Shown piece by piece: positions 1 through 7,674 of a DNA stretch of 64,000 bases. The stretch lies in assembly GCF_004137765.1 (NCBI RefSeq), contig NZ_NOIS01000001.1, positions 496,001 through 560,000 on the forward strand, read 5' to 3'. This stretch comes from Rothia uropygialis (lineage in GTDB: Bacteria > Actinomycetota > Actinomycetes > Actinomycetales > Micrococcaceae). The translations under genes were made by a program, and so were the position numbers. Numbering within the stretch: position 1 is the stretch's first letter; each line of letters starts with the position of its first letter. The notes beneath the pieces are model-generated. The model saw only the letters and a program-made list of their open reading frames with translations. It ran no database searches and had not been told where the DNA came from.

Positions 1-369
1 GGGGGCGAAATGGGTGTCCTCCGTCTGGATGCGATCGTCCTGCGGATACATGTAGGTGTTGTCGAAGTAGACGAATTTTGCGCCTGCGGTTCGAGCTCCG
101 TTCAACGCATTGCGGAGCATCGTGGGGAACCGCGCTTCCCATAGATCGGTCTTCGCGGGCAACCCAGCGGTGAAGTAGACGATCTCGCTTCCTGCGGTCG
201 CGGCTCTGGTCTGCTCTGCGTCGAGAAGGTCAGCACACATTACGGTGTCGGTGTCGTTGACCTTGCGCGGATTGCGGCTCACGAGCCGCAGATCGCTCGT
301 GTGCTTGCGGCCGAGTTCACGCGCCAACTCGATTGCGATCTGGCCGTTGGCCCCCAGAATTGTCTGCAT
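1..369 (-). CDS. NAD-dependent epimerase/dehydratase family protein, 3' end outside window
   Basis: The 123 visible codons start at ATG 369 and run off the left edge in frame. The N-terminus MQTILGANGQIAIELAREL is a Rossmann-type start with the glycine motif GANGQI, followed by an atypical-SDR pattern (LRLVSRNP, a conserved Asp in CADLLD, VYFTAG, FVYFDNTYMYP). Such proteins are NAD(P)-binding epimerases, reductases or nucleotide-sugar enzymes; the substrate cannot be told from this half. It is divergent from the TetR gene at 487, and the operator-like sequence at 446-462 lies between them, so the TetR protein may control it. The catalytic YxxxK tyrosine should lie just beyond the visible part, so intactness is unknown. 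Confidence 0.8.
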   Translation of the reverse strand, partial: MQTILGANGQIAIELARELGRKHTSDLRLVSRNPRKVNDTDTVMCADLLDAEQTRAATAGSEIVYFTAGLPAKTDLWEARFPTMLRNALNGARTAGAKFVYFDNTYMYPQDDRIQTEDTHFAP

Positions 370-445
370 GATCGGTTCCGTCCTTTTCTGTGCATGCGGG
401 CTCGCCCACGGTGGGGGTGGTGGACAGGTACTTGCCTGCACGGTA

Positions 446-462
446 TGTTTGCAGTGTTTACA
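446..462. promoter_or_regulatory. Operator-like imperfect palindrome, copy 1
   Basis: TGTTTGCAGTGTTTACA lies 24 bases before the TetR start codon and in the shared upstream region of the divergent epimerase gene. It matches the element at 1128-1144 in 13 of 17 positions, including the centre CAGTG and both outer TGT/ACA ends. Inference: a TetR autoregulatory site. Confidence 0.5.
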
Positions 463-486
463 TTAAGATAGAAGGAGTAGTGAGCA

Positions 487-1089
487 GTGTCAACATCGGC
501 GAGGGCGTATCACCACGGTGACCTGCGCGCCACGCTCGTGACCAGCGCGATCGAGATACTGGAGGCGGGGGAGTCTTATTCCATGCGAGCGGTCGCCCGC
601 CGGGCCGGCGTCTCACCGACAGCCCCCTACCGCCACTTCAGAGACCGTAGTGCTCTGGATTCGGCGGTCGCAGTTGAGGGGTTCAATGACCTCCGTGAGG
701 CTCTCGCTCTCACGCTCGCAGAATCACCCGCCGATGCGGGTCCAAATGAGGTCCTCGGGGGACTCGGTGTCGCCTATGTCGGTTTCGCCCTGCGCCGCCC
801 GGCGGTATTTCGCCTGATGTTCGGCAATGAGTGCGACACCGCCGACAGCGAACGGGTCCTGGCCTCGCAGCAACTGCACGCTGTGCTGAGCGATGTGCTC
901 GTACGACTCTTTCCCGAAGCTGCGCCGCCGGCATTGGCTACCGCACTGTGGGGCCTGGCTCACGGGTTGGCCTTTCTTCATCTTGACGGGAAGTACCGCC
1001 CGGAGCCCGCCGAGGAGGTTGCTGAGCGGGTCCGCGCCTCTGTGGCGGCGCTCCTTGCCGTTCAACCCATGGCGACGGGTGGGAACTGA
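487..1089 (+). CDS. TetR/AcrR family transcriptional regulator
   Basis: The 200-residue protein has a typical TetR N-terminal helix-turn-helix at about residues 12-58 (SMRAVARRAGVSPTAPYRHF, then an Arg-Ala-Leu start to the ligand domain). The rest is a helical ligand-binding domain of the short WHG/TetR_C_33-like kind (PAVFRLMFGNE, then ALWGLAHGLAFLHLDGKY). ATG 487 is preceded by GAAGGAG. The gene is divergent from the epimerase and reads toward the DJ-1/hydrolase fusion at 1178. Similar 17-base palindromes sit before this gene and before the fusion, so the regulator probably represses itself and both neighbours. The inducer is unknown; an electrophile or ester would fit the neighbouring enzymes, but that is a guess. 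Confidence 0.9.
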   Translation: MSTSARAYHHGDLRATLVTSAIEILEAGESYSMRAVARRAGVSPTAPYRHFRDRSALDSAVAVEGFNDLREALALTLAESPADAGPNEVLGGLGVAYVGFALRRPAVFRLMFGNECDTADSERVLASQQLHAVLSDVLVRLFPEAAPPALATALWGLAHGLAFLHLDGKYRPEPAEEVAERVRASVAALLAVQPMATGGN

Positions 1090-1127
1090 GGGGGCGTTGA
1101 CGGTGCTCACATTGGGTCGTAGTGTGA

Positions 1128-1144
1128 TGTATACAGTGCATACA
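1128..1144. promoter_or_regulatory. Operator-like palindrome, copy 2
   Basis: TGTATACAGTGCATACA is a near-perfect palindrome; with flanks (1126-1146) the arms are nine bases with one mismatch around a three-base AGT centre. It ends 33 bases before the ATG of the DJ-1/hydrolase gene and resembles the element at 446-462. Inference: binding site of the adjacent TetR protein. Confidence 0.6.
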
Positions 1145-1177
1145 TCGAGGTGAACGCTTTCTAGAGGGGATAACGCT

Positions 1178-2902
1178 ATGACCAATGTCCTCATGGTTCT
1201 TACCGCAGCTCGCGTGTGGACCCTCAAGGACGGTACGGAGCACCCGACCGGGTTCTGGGCCGAGGAGTTCGTTGTCCCGTATGCGGCGTTCGTCGATGCC
1301 GGTTGGGACGTGACAGTTGCTACGCCGAGCGGGAAGATTCCGGTTGTGGACGAACTCAGCCTCGGTCTGGCCGGGGGGCTGCCGCGCACCACGAAGAAGG
1401 TTCGCGACAGGCTCGATACGCTTGCGCCCGTGCTCGAGAATCCTGCCGATCTGTACGAGATCGACGCAGCCGATTTCGATCTCGTGTTCTATCCGGGAGG
1501 CCACGGTCCGATGGAGGACCTGGCCTACGACGAGGTCTCCGGCAAGATCCTGAGCGAGAGGCTCGCCTCTGGCAAGCCCTTGGCCCTGCTGTGCCATGCG
1601 CCCGCCGCGATCGTCGCAACTGCCGACGATTCAGGCCGTTCCCCCTTCGTCGGAAAGAAGATCACGGGCCTGTCCAACCGTGAGGAGAAGCTGAACAGCT
1701 TCGCCCGCAAAGCGTCGTGGTTGCTTGAGGACAAGCTCAAGGAGCTCCACGTGGACTACCACAAGCGTTTGATCCCGTTGCGGCCATACATCGTCGTGGA
1801 CCAGAACCTTTACACCGGGCAGAACCCGCAGTCTTCTCAGAAACTCGCCGAGCGGCTCATTGACGACCTCGGCGCACACCCCCGGTCTGCGGCCAACTAT
1901 CCACAGGAAACACCAGAAGAAGGAGTCAGCATGTCTCACAGCCCCGACCCGATCACCCCTGTCCTTGAGCCAGAAGCTGCCCAGCTGAGCAAGGACACCG
2001 ACCCGCACCCCCGGATCTATGAGGTTCCGCCCGAAGAGGGCAGGAAGATCCTGGCCGACCTCCAGAGCGGCGAAGGTGTCGACCGGCCCGATGTCGACGA
2101 GGAATGGGTCGACGTCGATGCAGGACGGTGGGGCAACGTCCGCACCCGGATTATACGCCCGAAGAGTGCGTCCGGACCGCTGCCCGTGCTGTTCTACATC
2201 CACGGCGCAGGCTGGGTCTTCGGCGACGAGCATACCCACGACCGCCTTTTCCGCGAGCTGACAGTCGGCGCGAACGCCGTCGGCGTCTTTCCCGTCTACG
2301 ACAGGGCCCCGGAGGCCAAGTATCCGACCCAGGTCGAGCAGAATTACGCGGTCGGCCAGTGGGTGCTCGAGCACGGGGCAGAGCACGGCACGGACACCTC
2401 CCGTGTTGCAGTCACCGGTGAATCGGTCGGTGGATGCATGTCCACGGTGTTCGCGCTGATGAACTCCGAACGGGGCGGCATCGATCTGAAGGCCCAGTGC
2501 CTGCTCTACCCGGTGACCAACGCCGAATTCGACACCCCGTCATACATGCAGTTCGCCGAGGGCTACTACCTCACCCGCGAGGGCATGCAGTGGTTCTGGG
2601 ACCAGTACACGACTGATCCGGCGCAGCGAGCCGAGAAGTACGCCTCCCCGCTCCGGGCGACCAGTTCGGACCTCGAAAAGATGCCCAAGACCTTGGTCAT
2701 TACCGACGAGGCCGATGTGCTCCGAGATGAAGGCGAACAGTACGCGAACAAGCTCCGCGAGGCCGGAACGGACGTCACCTCGGTCCGCGTTGCGGGCATG
2801 GTCCACGACTTCCTGCTGCTGGACAGCCTCCGGGATACCAAGGCCGCTAACGTCGCTCGGAAACTCGCGATCGACTTCCTCCGGGACGCCCTCTCCGAGT
2901 GA
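1178..2902 (+). CDS. Fusion of a DJ-1/PfpI (Hsp31-like) domain and an alpha/beta hydrolase
   Basis: One 574-residue reading frame holds two enzymes. Residues 1 to about 235 are a DJ-1/PfpI domain of the Hsp31 type: a glycine-rich FYPGGHGPMEDL loop at 105-115 and the nucleophile Cys139 followed by His140 in LALLCHAPAA. Known relatives are glyoxalase III/deglycase-like enzymes or chaperones. Residues 252-574 are an alpha/beta-hydrolase of the hormone-sensitive-lipase type, with oxyanion motif HGAG (342-345, more often HGGG), nucleophile Ser416 in GESVGG, acid region DEADVL and His in VHDF. The junction (PQETPEEGVS) carries a GAAGGAG ribosome binding site followed by ATG 1931 in frame, exactly as expected for a separate second gene. 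This suggests a lost stop codon between two formerly adjacent genes; the hydrolase may still be made alone from 1931. Operator copy 2 lies upstream. Confidence 0.88.
   Translation: MTNVLMVLTAARVWTLKDGTEHPTGFWAEEFVVPYAAFVDAGWDVTVATPSGKIPVVDELSLGLAGGLPRTTKKVRDRLDTLAPVLENPADLYEIDAADFDLVFYPGGHGPMEDLAYDEVSGKILSERLASGKPLALLCHAPAAIVATADDSGRSPFVGKKITGLSNREEKLNSFARKASWLLEDKLKELHVDYHKRLIPLRPYIVVDQNLYTGQNPQSSQKLAERLIDDLGAHPRSAANYPQETPEEGVSMSHSPDPITPVLEPEAAQLSKDTDPHPRIYEVPPEEGRKILADLQSGEGVDRPDVDEEWVDVDAGRWGNVRTRIIRPKSASGPLPVLFYIHGAGWVFGDEHTHDRLFRELTVGANAVGVFPVYDRAPEAKYPTQVEQNYAVGQWVLEHGAEHGTDTSRVAVTGESVGGCMSTVFALMNSERGGIDLKAQCLLYPVTNAEFDTPSYMQFAEGYYLTREGMQWFWDQYTTDPAQRAEKYASPLRATSSDLEKMPKTLVITDEADVLRDEGEQYANKLREAGTDVTSVRVAGMVHDFLLLDSLRDTKAANVARKLAIDFLRDALSE
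1921..1933 (+). promoter_or_regulatory. Internal ribosome binding site and ATG within the fusion gene
   Basis: AGGAG (part of a longer GAAGGAG) followed at good spacing by ATG 1931 lies in frame inside the fused gene, at the exact start of the hydrolase part (MSHSPDP). It could give a free 323-residue hydrolase besides the 574-residue fusion. Confidence 0.55.
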
Positions 2903-3160
2903 TGGTCGCCGCCGCAAGGTCCGACAAGACAGGGCGTCCACAACCACGGCCGTGCAGCGGTCGACAGCAGCTGACTCGTGGCCCCATCTGCTCATTCTCA
3001 GGGGGCACCTAGGGGTCAGGTCAGTCTGCTGGGCAAGCGGCCGATCGCGGAAAGCGGAGGTCAAGGGTTCGGTCTCTTCCTCCGTCGGATTGGTCTGGGG
3101 CCGCGGTCGGAGTGACCGATCGATGCCGACCTGGTCCGGCTCTATCCGGTCGAACCGTAT

Positions 3161-3847
3161 TCAGCGGGGGAGGCGTCCACCGAGTGCAGTCAGCCATTCG
3201 ATCGGCAACTGGGTTTCCGCCCTCCCCAGGGTTTCGGGGTTGGTCGCGGCGATCTCGATGGCCGCGGCGAGCGGGTCGTCTTTACGAGGATCAGTTCCGG
3301 TGATTGCGGCGATAGTTCCTTCGCGTACCGCCTGGGAGAGCTCCAGATGGGCTTTCGCGAGGATTATTTGGCGGTGGGTCACCCCGATGGTGGCCACGAG
3401 AACGTGTGCGGCGGCTTGCTCGCGGGAGACGACGAGCCGATTCTGTTCGGCCGCCCGGGTTGTGAGTCCACGAAGGATCTCGCTTAGGCGTGACTGAGGT
3501 GCCGGCGAATGTCCTGGGCTCACGGTTCCGTACATCAACGTGTAGAAGCCAGGGTTGGCGAGTCCGAATTTGACGTGGGCATCCCACACTGACCGGATGT
3601 CCTGAATCGGGTCACCGGAAGTCTCCATCGATGCTTTCCCGCCCAGATAGAGATCGAAGCCGTGTTCTACGACCGCGTCAATGAGTCCCTGTTTGGACCC
3701 GAAAAAGTGATAAAGGGTCGGCATTTTGACGCCCGCAACAACGCATACAGCACGCAGGGAGAACTCTTCGCCCGGGGAGGCCACAATGAGCTCCGCAGCC
3801 GCCGAGATGAGCTTTTCCCTGGTGCCGGTTCCGGAACGCTCTGTCAT
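3161..3847 (-). CDS. TetR family transcriptional regulator
   Basis: From ATG 3847 the protein has 228 residues (MTERSGTGTREKL). The N-terminal helix-turn-helix is clear (FSLRAVCVVAGVKMPTLYHFFGSKQGL), followed by a helical ligand domain (FYTLMYGTVSPGH; THRQIILAKAHLELS). The frame stays open 24 codons further upstream, but that part runs antisense to the SDR remnant and looks non-coding, so 3847 is preferred although no good ribosome binding site is visible. The start codon abuts the SDR remnant at 3848-4103 on the other strand: the usual arrangement of a divergent TetR/SDR pair, with the promoter region and the SDR N-terminus deleted. The regulator may therefore have lost its own promoter. Confidence 0.82.
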   Translation of the reverse strand: MTERSGTGTREKLISAAAELIVASPGEEFSLRAVCVVAGVKMPTLYHFFGSKQGLIDAVVEHGFDLYLGGKASMETSGDPIQDIRSVWDAHVKFGLANPGFYTLMYGTVSPGHSPAPQSRLSEILRGLTTRAAEQNRLVVSREQAAAHVLVATIGVTHRQIILAKAHLELSQAVREGTIAAITGTDPRKDDPLAAAIEIAATNPETLGRAETQLPIEWLTALGGRLPR

Positions 3848-4103
3848 GCTGCTATCTGCCGCTGCAAAGGAGCTTGCCGACTGCGGAATTTCGGTGACGG
3901 CGGTGGCACCCGGGCCCATGGATACGCCGTTCTTCTACGGGCAGGAGACCCCGGAGCGCGTCGAGTTCCACAGATCTCAAGCCGTGGGAAACCAGCTGAC
4001 CCAGATCAAAGACATCGCACGCCTCGTCCGATTCTTGGCATCCTAAGGCTGGTGGATCCCGGGCCAGACCATGTTCGCCAACGGCGGTTGTACGACCCGC
4101 TGA
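3848..4103 (+). pseudogene. C-terminal remnant of a short-chain dehydrogenase (SDR)
   Basis: Read in frame with 3847-4103, this encodes only the last third of a classical SDR: AAAKELADCGISVTAVAPGP, then MDTPFFYGQETPERVEFHR, then IKDIARLVRFLAS. A TAA at 4044-4046 follows, then the expected family ending GWWIPGQTMFANGGCTTR up to the true stop at 4101-4103. The Rossmann fold and most of the active site are missing, and the TAA replaces a residue that is usually Asp in the SDGWW motif. It is a 5'-truncated gene with a later nonsense mutation. Its intact homologues would be NAD(P)-dependent oxidoreductases usually divergent from a TetR gene. Confidence 0.8.
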
Positions 4104-4134
4104 CGCGTACTGAATGGTCCGGGACGAAGCGGGA

Positions 4135-4151
4135 AGCGCGTGTCACGCGCT
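4135..4151. repeat. Perfect 8-base inverted repeat (AGCGCGTG-T-CACGCGCT)
   Basis: AGCGCGTGTCACGCGCT is a perfect palindrome around one central base, between the SDR remnant and the end of the glycosylase gene. A second weaker inverted repeat (TCTCACC / GGTGAGA) follows at about 4163-4195. They may together act as a transcription stop, but there is no T-run. Confidence 0.35.
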
Positions 4152-4223
4152 CCGCGCGGAGGGTCTCACCTGTACGGGGTGCTCGGGTGAGATCAACCAT
4201 GCGGATTCTCGGTTTCCGCGCAG

Positions 4224-4919
4224 TCAGGCGGTGTCGGTCGAAGGACGCGCGTCCGGAGGAACCGTGGCTTCCCACACCTCGCGCCATTTCTGCGCGAGGG
4301 ATCCGATGTTCTCGTGCGCGTTCAACCCGGACGGATTGGGCAGCACCCACAACTGGACGTCGTTCGGCCAGCCGGTCGAGGCGCCCGTATGCTGAAGCCC
4401 CATCGTCGTTCGCGGAGCTGCGAACGCATGGCGAAACGCCGTGATCCCGACCACGGCCACAGCTTGCGGCCTGATGATGCGTGCGCGCTCGATCAGCCGG
4501 TCTCCGCCGTCACGCAGTTCGGAGCGTGAAAGCTCGTCTGCGCGTGCCGAAGGGCGGGAGACGAGGTTGGTGATTCCGAGGCCTCGTTCAGCGAGCATTC
4601 GCTCGTCCGCAGGGCAAAGACCTCGGGAGGCGTCGATGCGACGATTCAGTATTCCGGCGGCTTCGAGCGAAGCCCAGAACCGGTTTCCGGGCCGTGCGAA
4701 CGGGGCATTGACGGCGGCCGTCCACGGACTCGGGTTGATCCCGATGATGAGTAGCCGAATGAGTCCCGCGTTCTGCTCGTCCCGAGGATAAGGGAGCACG
4801 TCTTCGCGGCCATTCCCCGAGCTGACGGCGTGTGCCGTCTCCTCTCGGGTGGGACGCCGCTCGCCCAGGGGCGAGGGGCTACGCCACGGCTCCCAATTCT
4901 CCGGCAAGGCTGAGGTCAT
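4224..4919 (-). CDS. mug: G/T(U)-mismatch-specific DNA glycosylase, Mug/TDG-type
   Basis: The 231-residue protein has the family-2 uracil-DNA-glycosylase signatures: catalytic motif GINPS at 60-64 (Asn activates water), PGNRFW at 77-82, and the second motif NPSGLNAH near 199-206. Mug removes U or T mispaired with G after cytosine deamination, and ethenocytosine, leaving an abasic site for base-excision repair. The N-terminal about 50 residues (ENWEPWRSPSPLGERRPT) are extra and look unstructured. ATG 4919 is used. It is a single gene in its own transcription unit, with the SDR remnant downstream and the MDR oxidoreductase divergent. Confidence 0.85.
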   Translation of the reverse strand: MTSALPENWEPWRSPSPLGERRPTREETAHAVSSGNGREDVLPYPRDEQNAGLIRLLIIGINPSPWTAAVNAPFARPGNRFWASLEAAGILNRRIDASRGLCPADERMLAERGLGITNLVSRPSARADELSRSELRDGGDRLIERARIIRPQAVAVVGITAFRHAFAAPRTTMGLQHTGASTGWPNDVQLWVLPNPSGLNAHENIGSLAQKWREVWEATVPPDARPSTDTA

Positions 4920-5055
4920 GGGCCCTCACTTTACGCGGAAACCGCATAACGGAGGATGTGGCTTCGAAGCCTGACCCGGCCATGCCGTGATGGGTCACGT
5001 TAATTGTTATTGCACAATCGTTGTGGGTGCTCGGGCACAGTGCTAGACAGGTTGT

Positions 5056-6000
5056 ATGCGTGCTTACGGAGTAACCCAGTACGGAGGCCCCGAGGCCCTC
5101 CATGAAATCGATGTTCCCGCCGAGGAGCTCGGGCCCGAACAGGTGAGGATCGCGGTGACGGCGGTCGCCGTGAGCCCGACCGACACCGGCGTTCGCGCGG
5201 GGCAGCGCTCGGACAAGGACAGGGCCGAAGAGCCAGGTGATGTTCCGGGAATGGACGTCGCCGGCGTCGTTGCGGAGCTCGGGTCCGGAGCGGATAGCGA
5301 CTTGGAGATCGGGGACCGTGTCGTCGCAGTTGTGCAGCCTTCCGGATCCCACGGCGCATACCGCGAGGATATCGTGTTGCCGCTCGGGTCCGTCGTCCGA
5401 GCACCCTCGAACGCTTCCGACGCCGCAGCATCCACGTTGCCCATGAACGCTCTGACAGCTCGCCGGGCTCTTAACCTGCTTGACCTCCGACCCGGTCAGA
5501 CTCTGGCCGTGACGGGTGGCGCGGGCACTCTCGGTGGCTACATTATTCAGCTCGCCAAGGCCGATGGTCTTACCGTCATTGCCGACGCCGCAGAGAAGGA
5601 CGAGGAACTCGTGCGTTCTTTCGGCGCGGATCGTCTTGTGCCCCGTGGCGACGACGTTGCGGAGGCGATCCGCAAAATCGTTCCGGAGGGTGTCGACGGA
5701 TTGGCGGATGCCTCGATTCAGTCCGAACAAGTCCTTCCGGCGGTCAAAGATGATGGCTCGGTCGCCACATTCCGCGGGTACAAGGGTGACGGCACCCGAG
5801 GTCTCCATGTCCATCCGGTGATGGTCTGGGACGTGGCAGAAGACCGAGAGATGCTCTCCGAACTGCGCGACCAAGCCGAAAACGGGGCGCTGACGTTGAG
5901 GGTCGCGGAGACGCTGCCGGCGGGACAGGCCGCAGAAGCGCACAGGAAACTCGAATCCGGGGGAGTACGCGGCCGGATCGTCCTGGACCTGACTGCCTGA
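5056..6000 (+). CDS. Zinc-independent quinone oxidoreductase-like MDR protein
   Basis: The 314-residue protein is a medium-chain dehydrogenase/reductase of the NADPH:quinone reductase group. It begins MRAYGVTQYGGPEALHEIDV, typical of the family, has an N-terminal GroES-like half (GMDVAGVVAELGS) and a Rossmann half with the NADP motif GGAGTLGGYIIQLAK near residues 155-169. The zinc-binding cysteines of alcohol dehydrogenases are absent, so it should reduce quinones or enones with NADPH. ATG 5056 gives the family start. It is a monocistronic gene, divergent from mug across a 136-base AT-richer spacer holding TTGTTATTGCACAA. Length is normal. The physiological substrate cannot be inferred. Confidence 0.88.
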   Translation: MRAYGVTQYGGPEALHEIDVPAEELGPEQVRIAVTAVAVSPTDTGVRAGQRSDKDRAEEPGDVPGMDVAGVVAELGSGADSDLEIGDRVVAVVQPSGSHGAYREDIVLPLGSVVRAPSNASDAAASTLPMNALTARRALNLLDLRPGQTLAVTGGAGTLGGYIIQLAKADGLTVIADAAEKDEELVRSFGADRLVPRGDDVAEAIRKIVPEGVDGLADASIQSEQVLPAVKDDGSVATFRGYKGDGTRGLHVHPVMVWDVAEDREMLSELRDQAENGALTLRVAETLPAGQAAEAHRKLESGGVRGRIVLDLTA

Positions 6001-6053
6001 GATTTTCTCGAGGCAGGAGGCTTCCGACGCGGTAGCCTCGCGCCCTCGACGAA

Positions 6054-6074
6054 TTCTTAAGTCATTTTCTTAAG
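6054..6074. repeat. Two direct copies of TTCTTAAG before the MFS gene
   Basis: TTCTTAAG occurs at 6054-6061 and 6067-6074, 13 bases apart; each copy contains the palindrome CTTAAG. They lie about 95-110 bases before the MFS transporter gene and just after the oxidoreductase gene. This could be a regulator site or chance in a short AT-rich patch. Confidence 0.3.
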
Positions 6075-6166
6075 GCGTCCGCGGTCACCTCCGAGGCGGA
6101 GGGGATCGGCGTCATGGTTGTGCAATGTCTGGACCGCGTACCATCGCACGGAGATAAAGTCAGGTC

Positions 6167-7522
6167 ATGATGACCCGGAGACTGCACATCAAGTGGCTTA
6201 TTTGGGCTGTCGGACTGGCAGCGTACATGCTCGCCCTGGTGAACCGCAGCTCCTTCTCGGCCCTGGGACCAACCGCTCAGGAGCATTTCGGCGCTGAGGC
6301 GACGGTTCTTTCTTCTTTTCTCGTCCTTCAGCTCGTTGTCTATGCCCTGTGCCAGATCCCGGTAGGCGTCTGCCTCGATCGATTCGGAACCTCATGGGTC
6401 ATTGGCGTCGGGCTTCTGTGCATGTCTGCGGCCCAGCTCATCCTCGCTTCGACCGACGTGATCCCGGTGGCGATCTTGGCCCGAATTCTTCTCGGTGCCG
6501 GCGACGCCGGAATATTCACATCGGTGGTTCGGCTTGCGGCAGAATGGTTTACTCGCGACCAGGCGCCCCTGGTCAACCAGCTGACGGGACTCGCCGGCCA
6601 AATCGGCCAGCTCGTCGCGGTTGCGCCATTGGCCGCCGTGGTCGGCGTCTTCGGATGGATGACCGGGTTCGCGAGCCTCACGGCCATCGGCGCCGTGATC
6701 CTGGTTTTCGTGATCTTCGTGATGCGGGACGGACCCGGTTCGGGAACCATCATCGAGCGTATGACGGGTAAGAAAAAGGGCATCCAAACCATCTCTTCCC
6801 CGGTTCTTGCCGATACCGGCCCCATCATCCTGACCGAGGTGCTGCCCGTGGTCGGCCCCGGCTCCACCGGGGTCTTGCCAGCTATCACATCGCTTCTGAA
6901 GAGACCCGGTGTCAGATTGGCCTTCTGGGTGCACTTCTCCACGATGTTTGCCCCGGACAGCTTCCTGCTTCTGTGGGGCACCCCGTTCCTGACGGGTGGA
7001 CTGGGCTACTCGAACGCTGCGGCACACCTTGTTCTCAACGTTGCCATTGTGGCCTCCATGATCGGTGCCCTGGTCTTCGGCCCGATCCTCGCGAAATACT
7101 CCCAACACCGTGTCATGCTGTCTCTGTCCGGCGTCGTCATCATGTTCGCCGCTTGGCTGATGCTCTTGCTGTGGCCAGGAGCCGCACCCTATTCCGTGAC
7201 CCTGATTTACGGCGCAATCATGGGCGGCGGAATACCTTTGTCCATGACCGCATTCGACATAGTTCGCACGCACGCGCCGAAACGCCAACGCGGCGTCGCA
7301 ACAGGACTGGTCAACATGGGCGGGTTCAGTGCGGCCCTGATAACGGTCCTGTTGATCGGATTCGTCCTGGACCTGCAAGGAGCAGGCACCCCCAGCACGT
7401 ATTCGCTGCACGGTTTCAAAGTCGCGATGTCCGTGCAGATCCCCCTCTGGGTCCTCGGCGCGGCGATGATCCTCATCGAAATGCCCAAAGCCAAGCGATA
7501 CCTCAAGGAGCGAGCACGCTAA
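6167..7522 (+). CDS. MFS transporter
   Basis: The 451-residue protein is a 12-helix major facilitator. The start MMTRRLHIKWLIWAVGLAAYMLALVNRSSF is the first helix with the loop seen in nitrate/sugar-phosphate-like and uncharacterised actinobacterial MFS proteins (RSSFSALGPTAQEHFG). The cytoplasmic loop motif (CLDRFGTSWVIGVGLL, 64-80) is the family A-motif. A mid-protein hydrophilic loop (ERMTGKKKGIQTISS) separates the six-helix halves. The C-terminus is short and basic (KAKRYLKERAR). ATG 6167 is one of two adjacent ATGs (6167 and 6170). Substrate and direction are unknown; nothing nearby points to one. Confidence 0.85.
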   Translation: MMTRRLHIKWLIWAVGLAAYMLALVNRSSFSALGPTAQEHFGAEATVLSSFLVLQLVVYALCQIPVGVCLDRFGTSWVIGVGLLCMSAAQLILASTDVIPVAILARILLGAGDAGIFTSVVRLAAEWFTRDQAPLVNQLTGLAGQIGQLVAVAPLAAVVGVFGWMTGFASLTAIGAVILVFVIFVMRDGPGSGTIIERMTGKKKGIQTISSPVLADTGPIILTEVLPVVGPGSTGVLPAITSLLKRPGVRLAFWVHFSTMFAPDSFLLLWGTPFLTGGLGYSNAAAHLVLNVAIVASMIGALVFGPILAKYSQHRVMLSLSGVVIMFAAWLMLLLWPGAAPYSVTLIYGAIMGGGIPLSMTAFDIVRTHAPKRQRGVATGLVNMGGFSAALITVLLIGFVLDLQGAGTPSTYSLHGFKVAMSVQIPLWVLGAAMILIEMPKAKRYLKERAR

Positions 7523-7674
7523 TCGCCCGGAACAGGGGCCGTGTCGGGTCGGAACCTGCACGGTCCGTCCGCGGAAACATGATCGCCTGTCCGGCGGAAA
7601 CTCCGTCGCCGGCTTTGACACAGAGGTGCTGGCCCCGACGTCGGCGCCCTGGGGTGGCCCTGTCGCCAAGTACG

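Noticed and set aside
2903-3160. 258-base gap after the fusion gene searched for a remnant gene
   Set aside because: No frame on either strand shows domain-like sequence; only the tails of unrelated open frames occur.
5009-6126. Shared 9-mer ATTGCACAA / TTGTGCAAT upstream of the MDR gene and the MFS gene
   Set aside because: A nine-base match in opposite orientations is near chance level at this window size and the flanks do not match.
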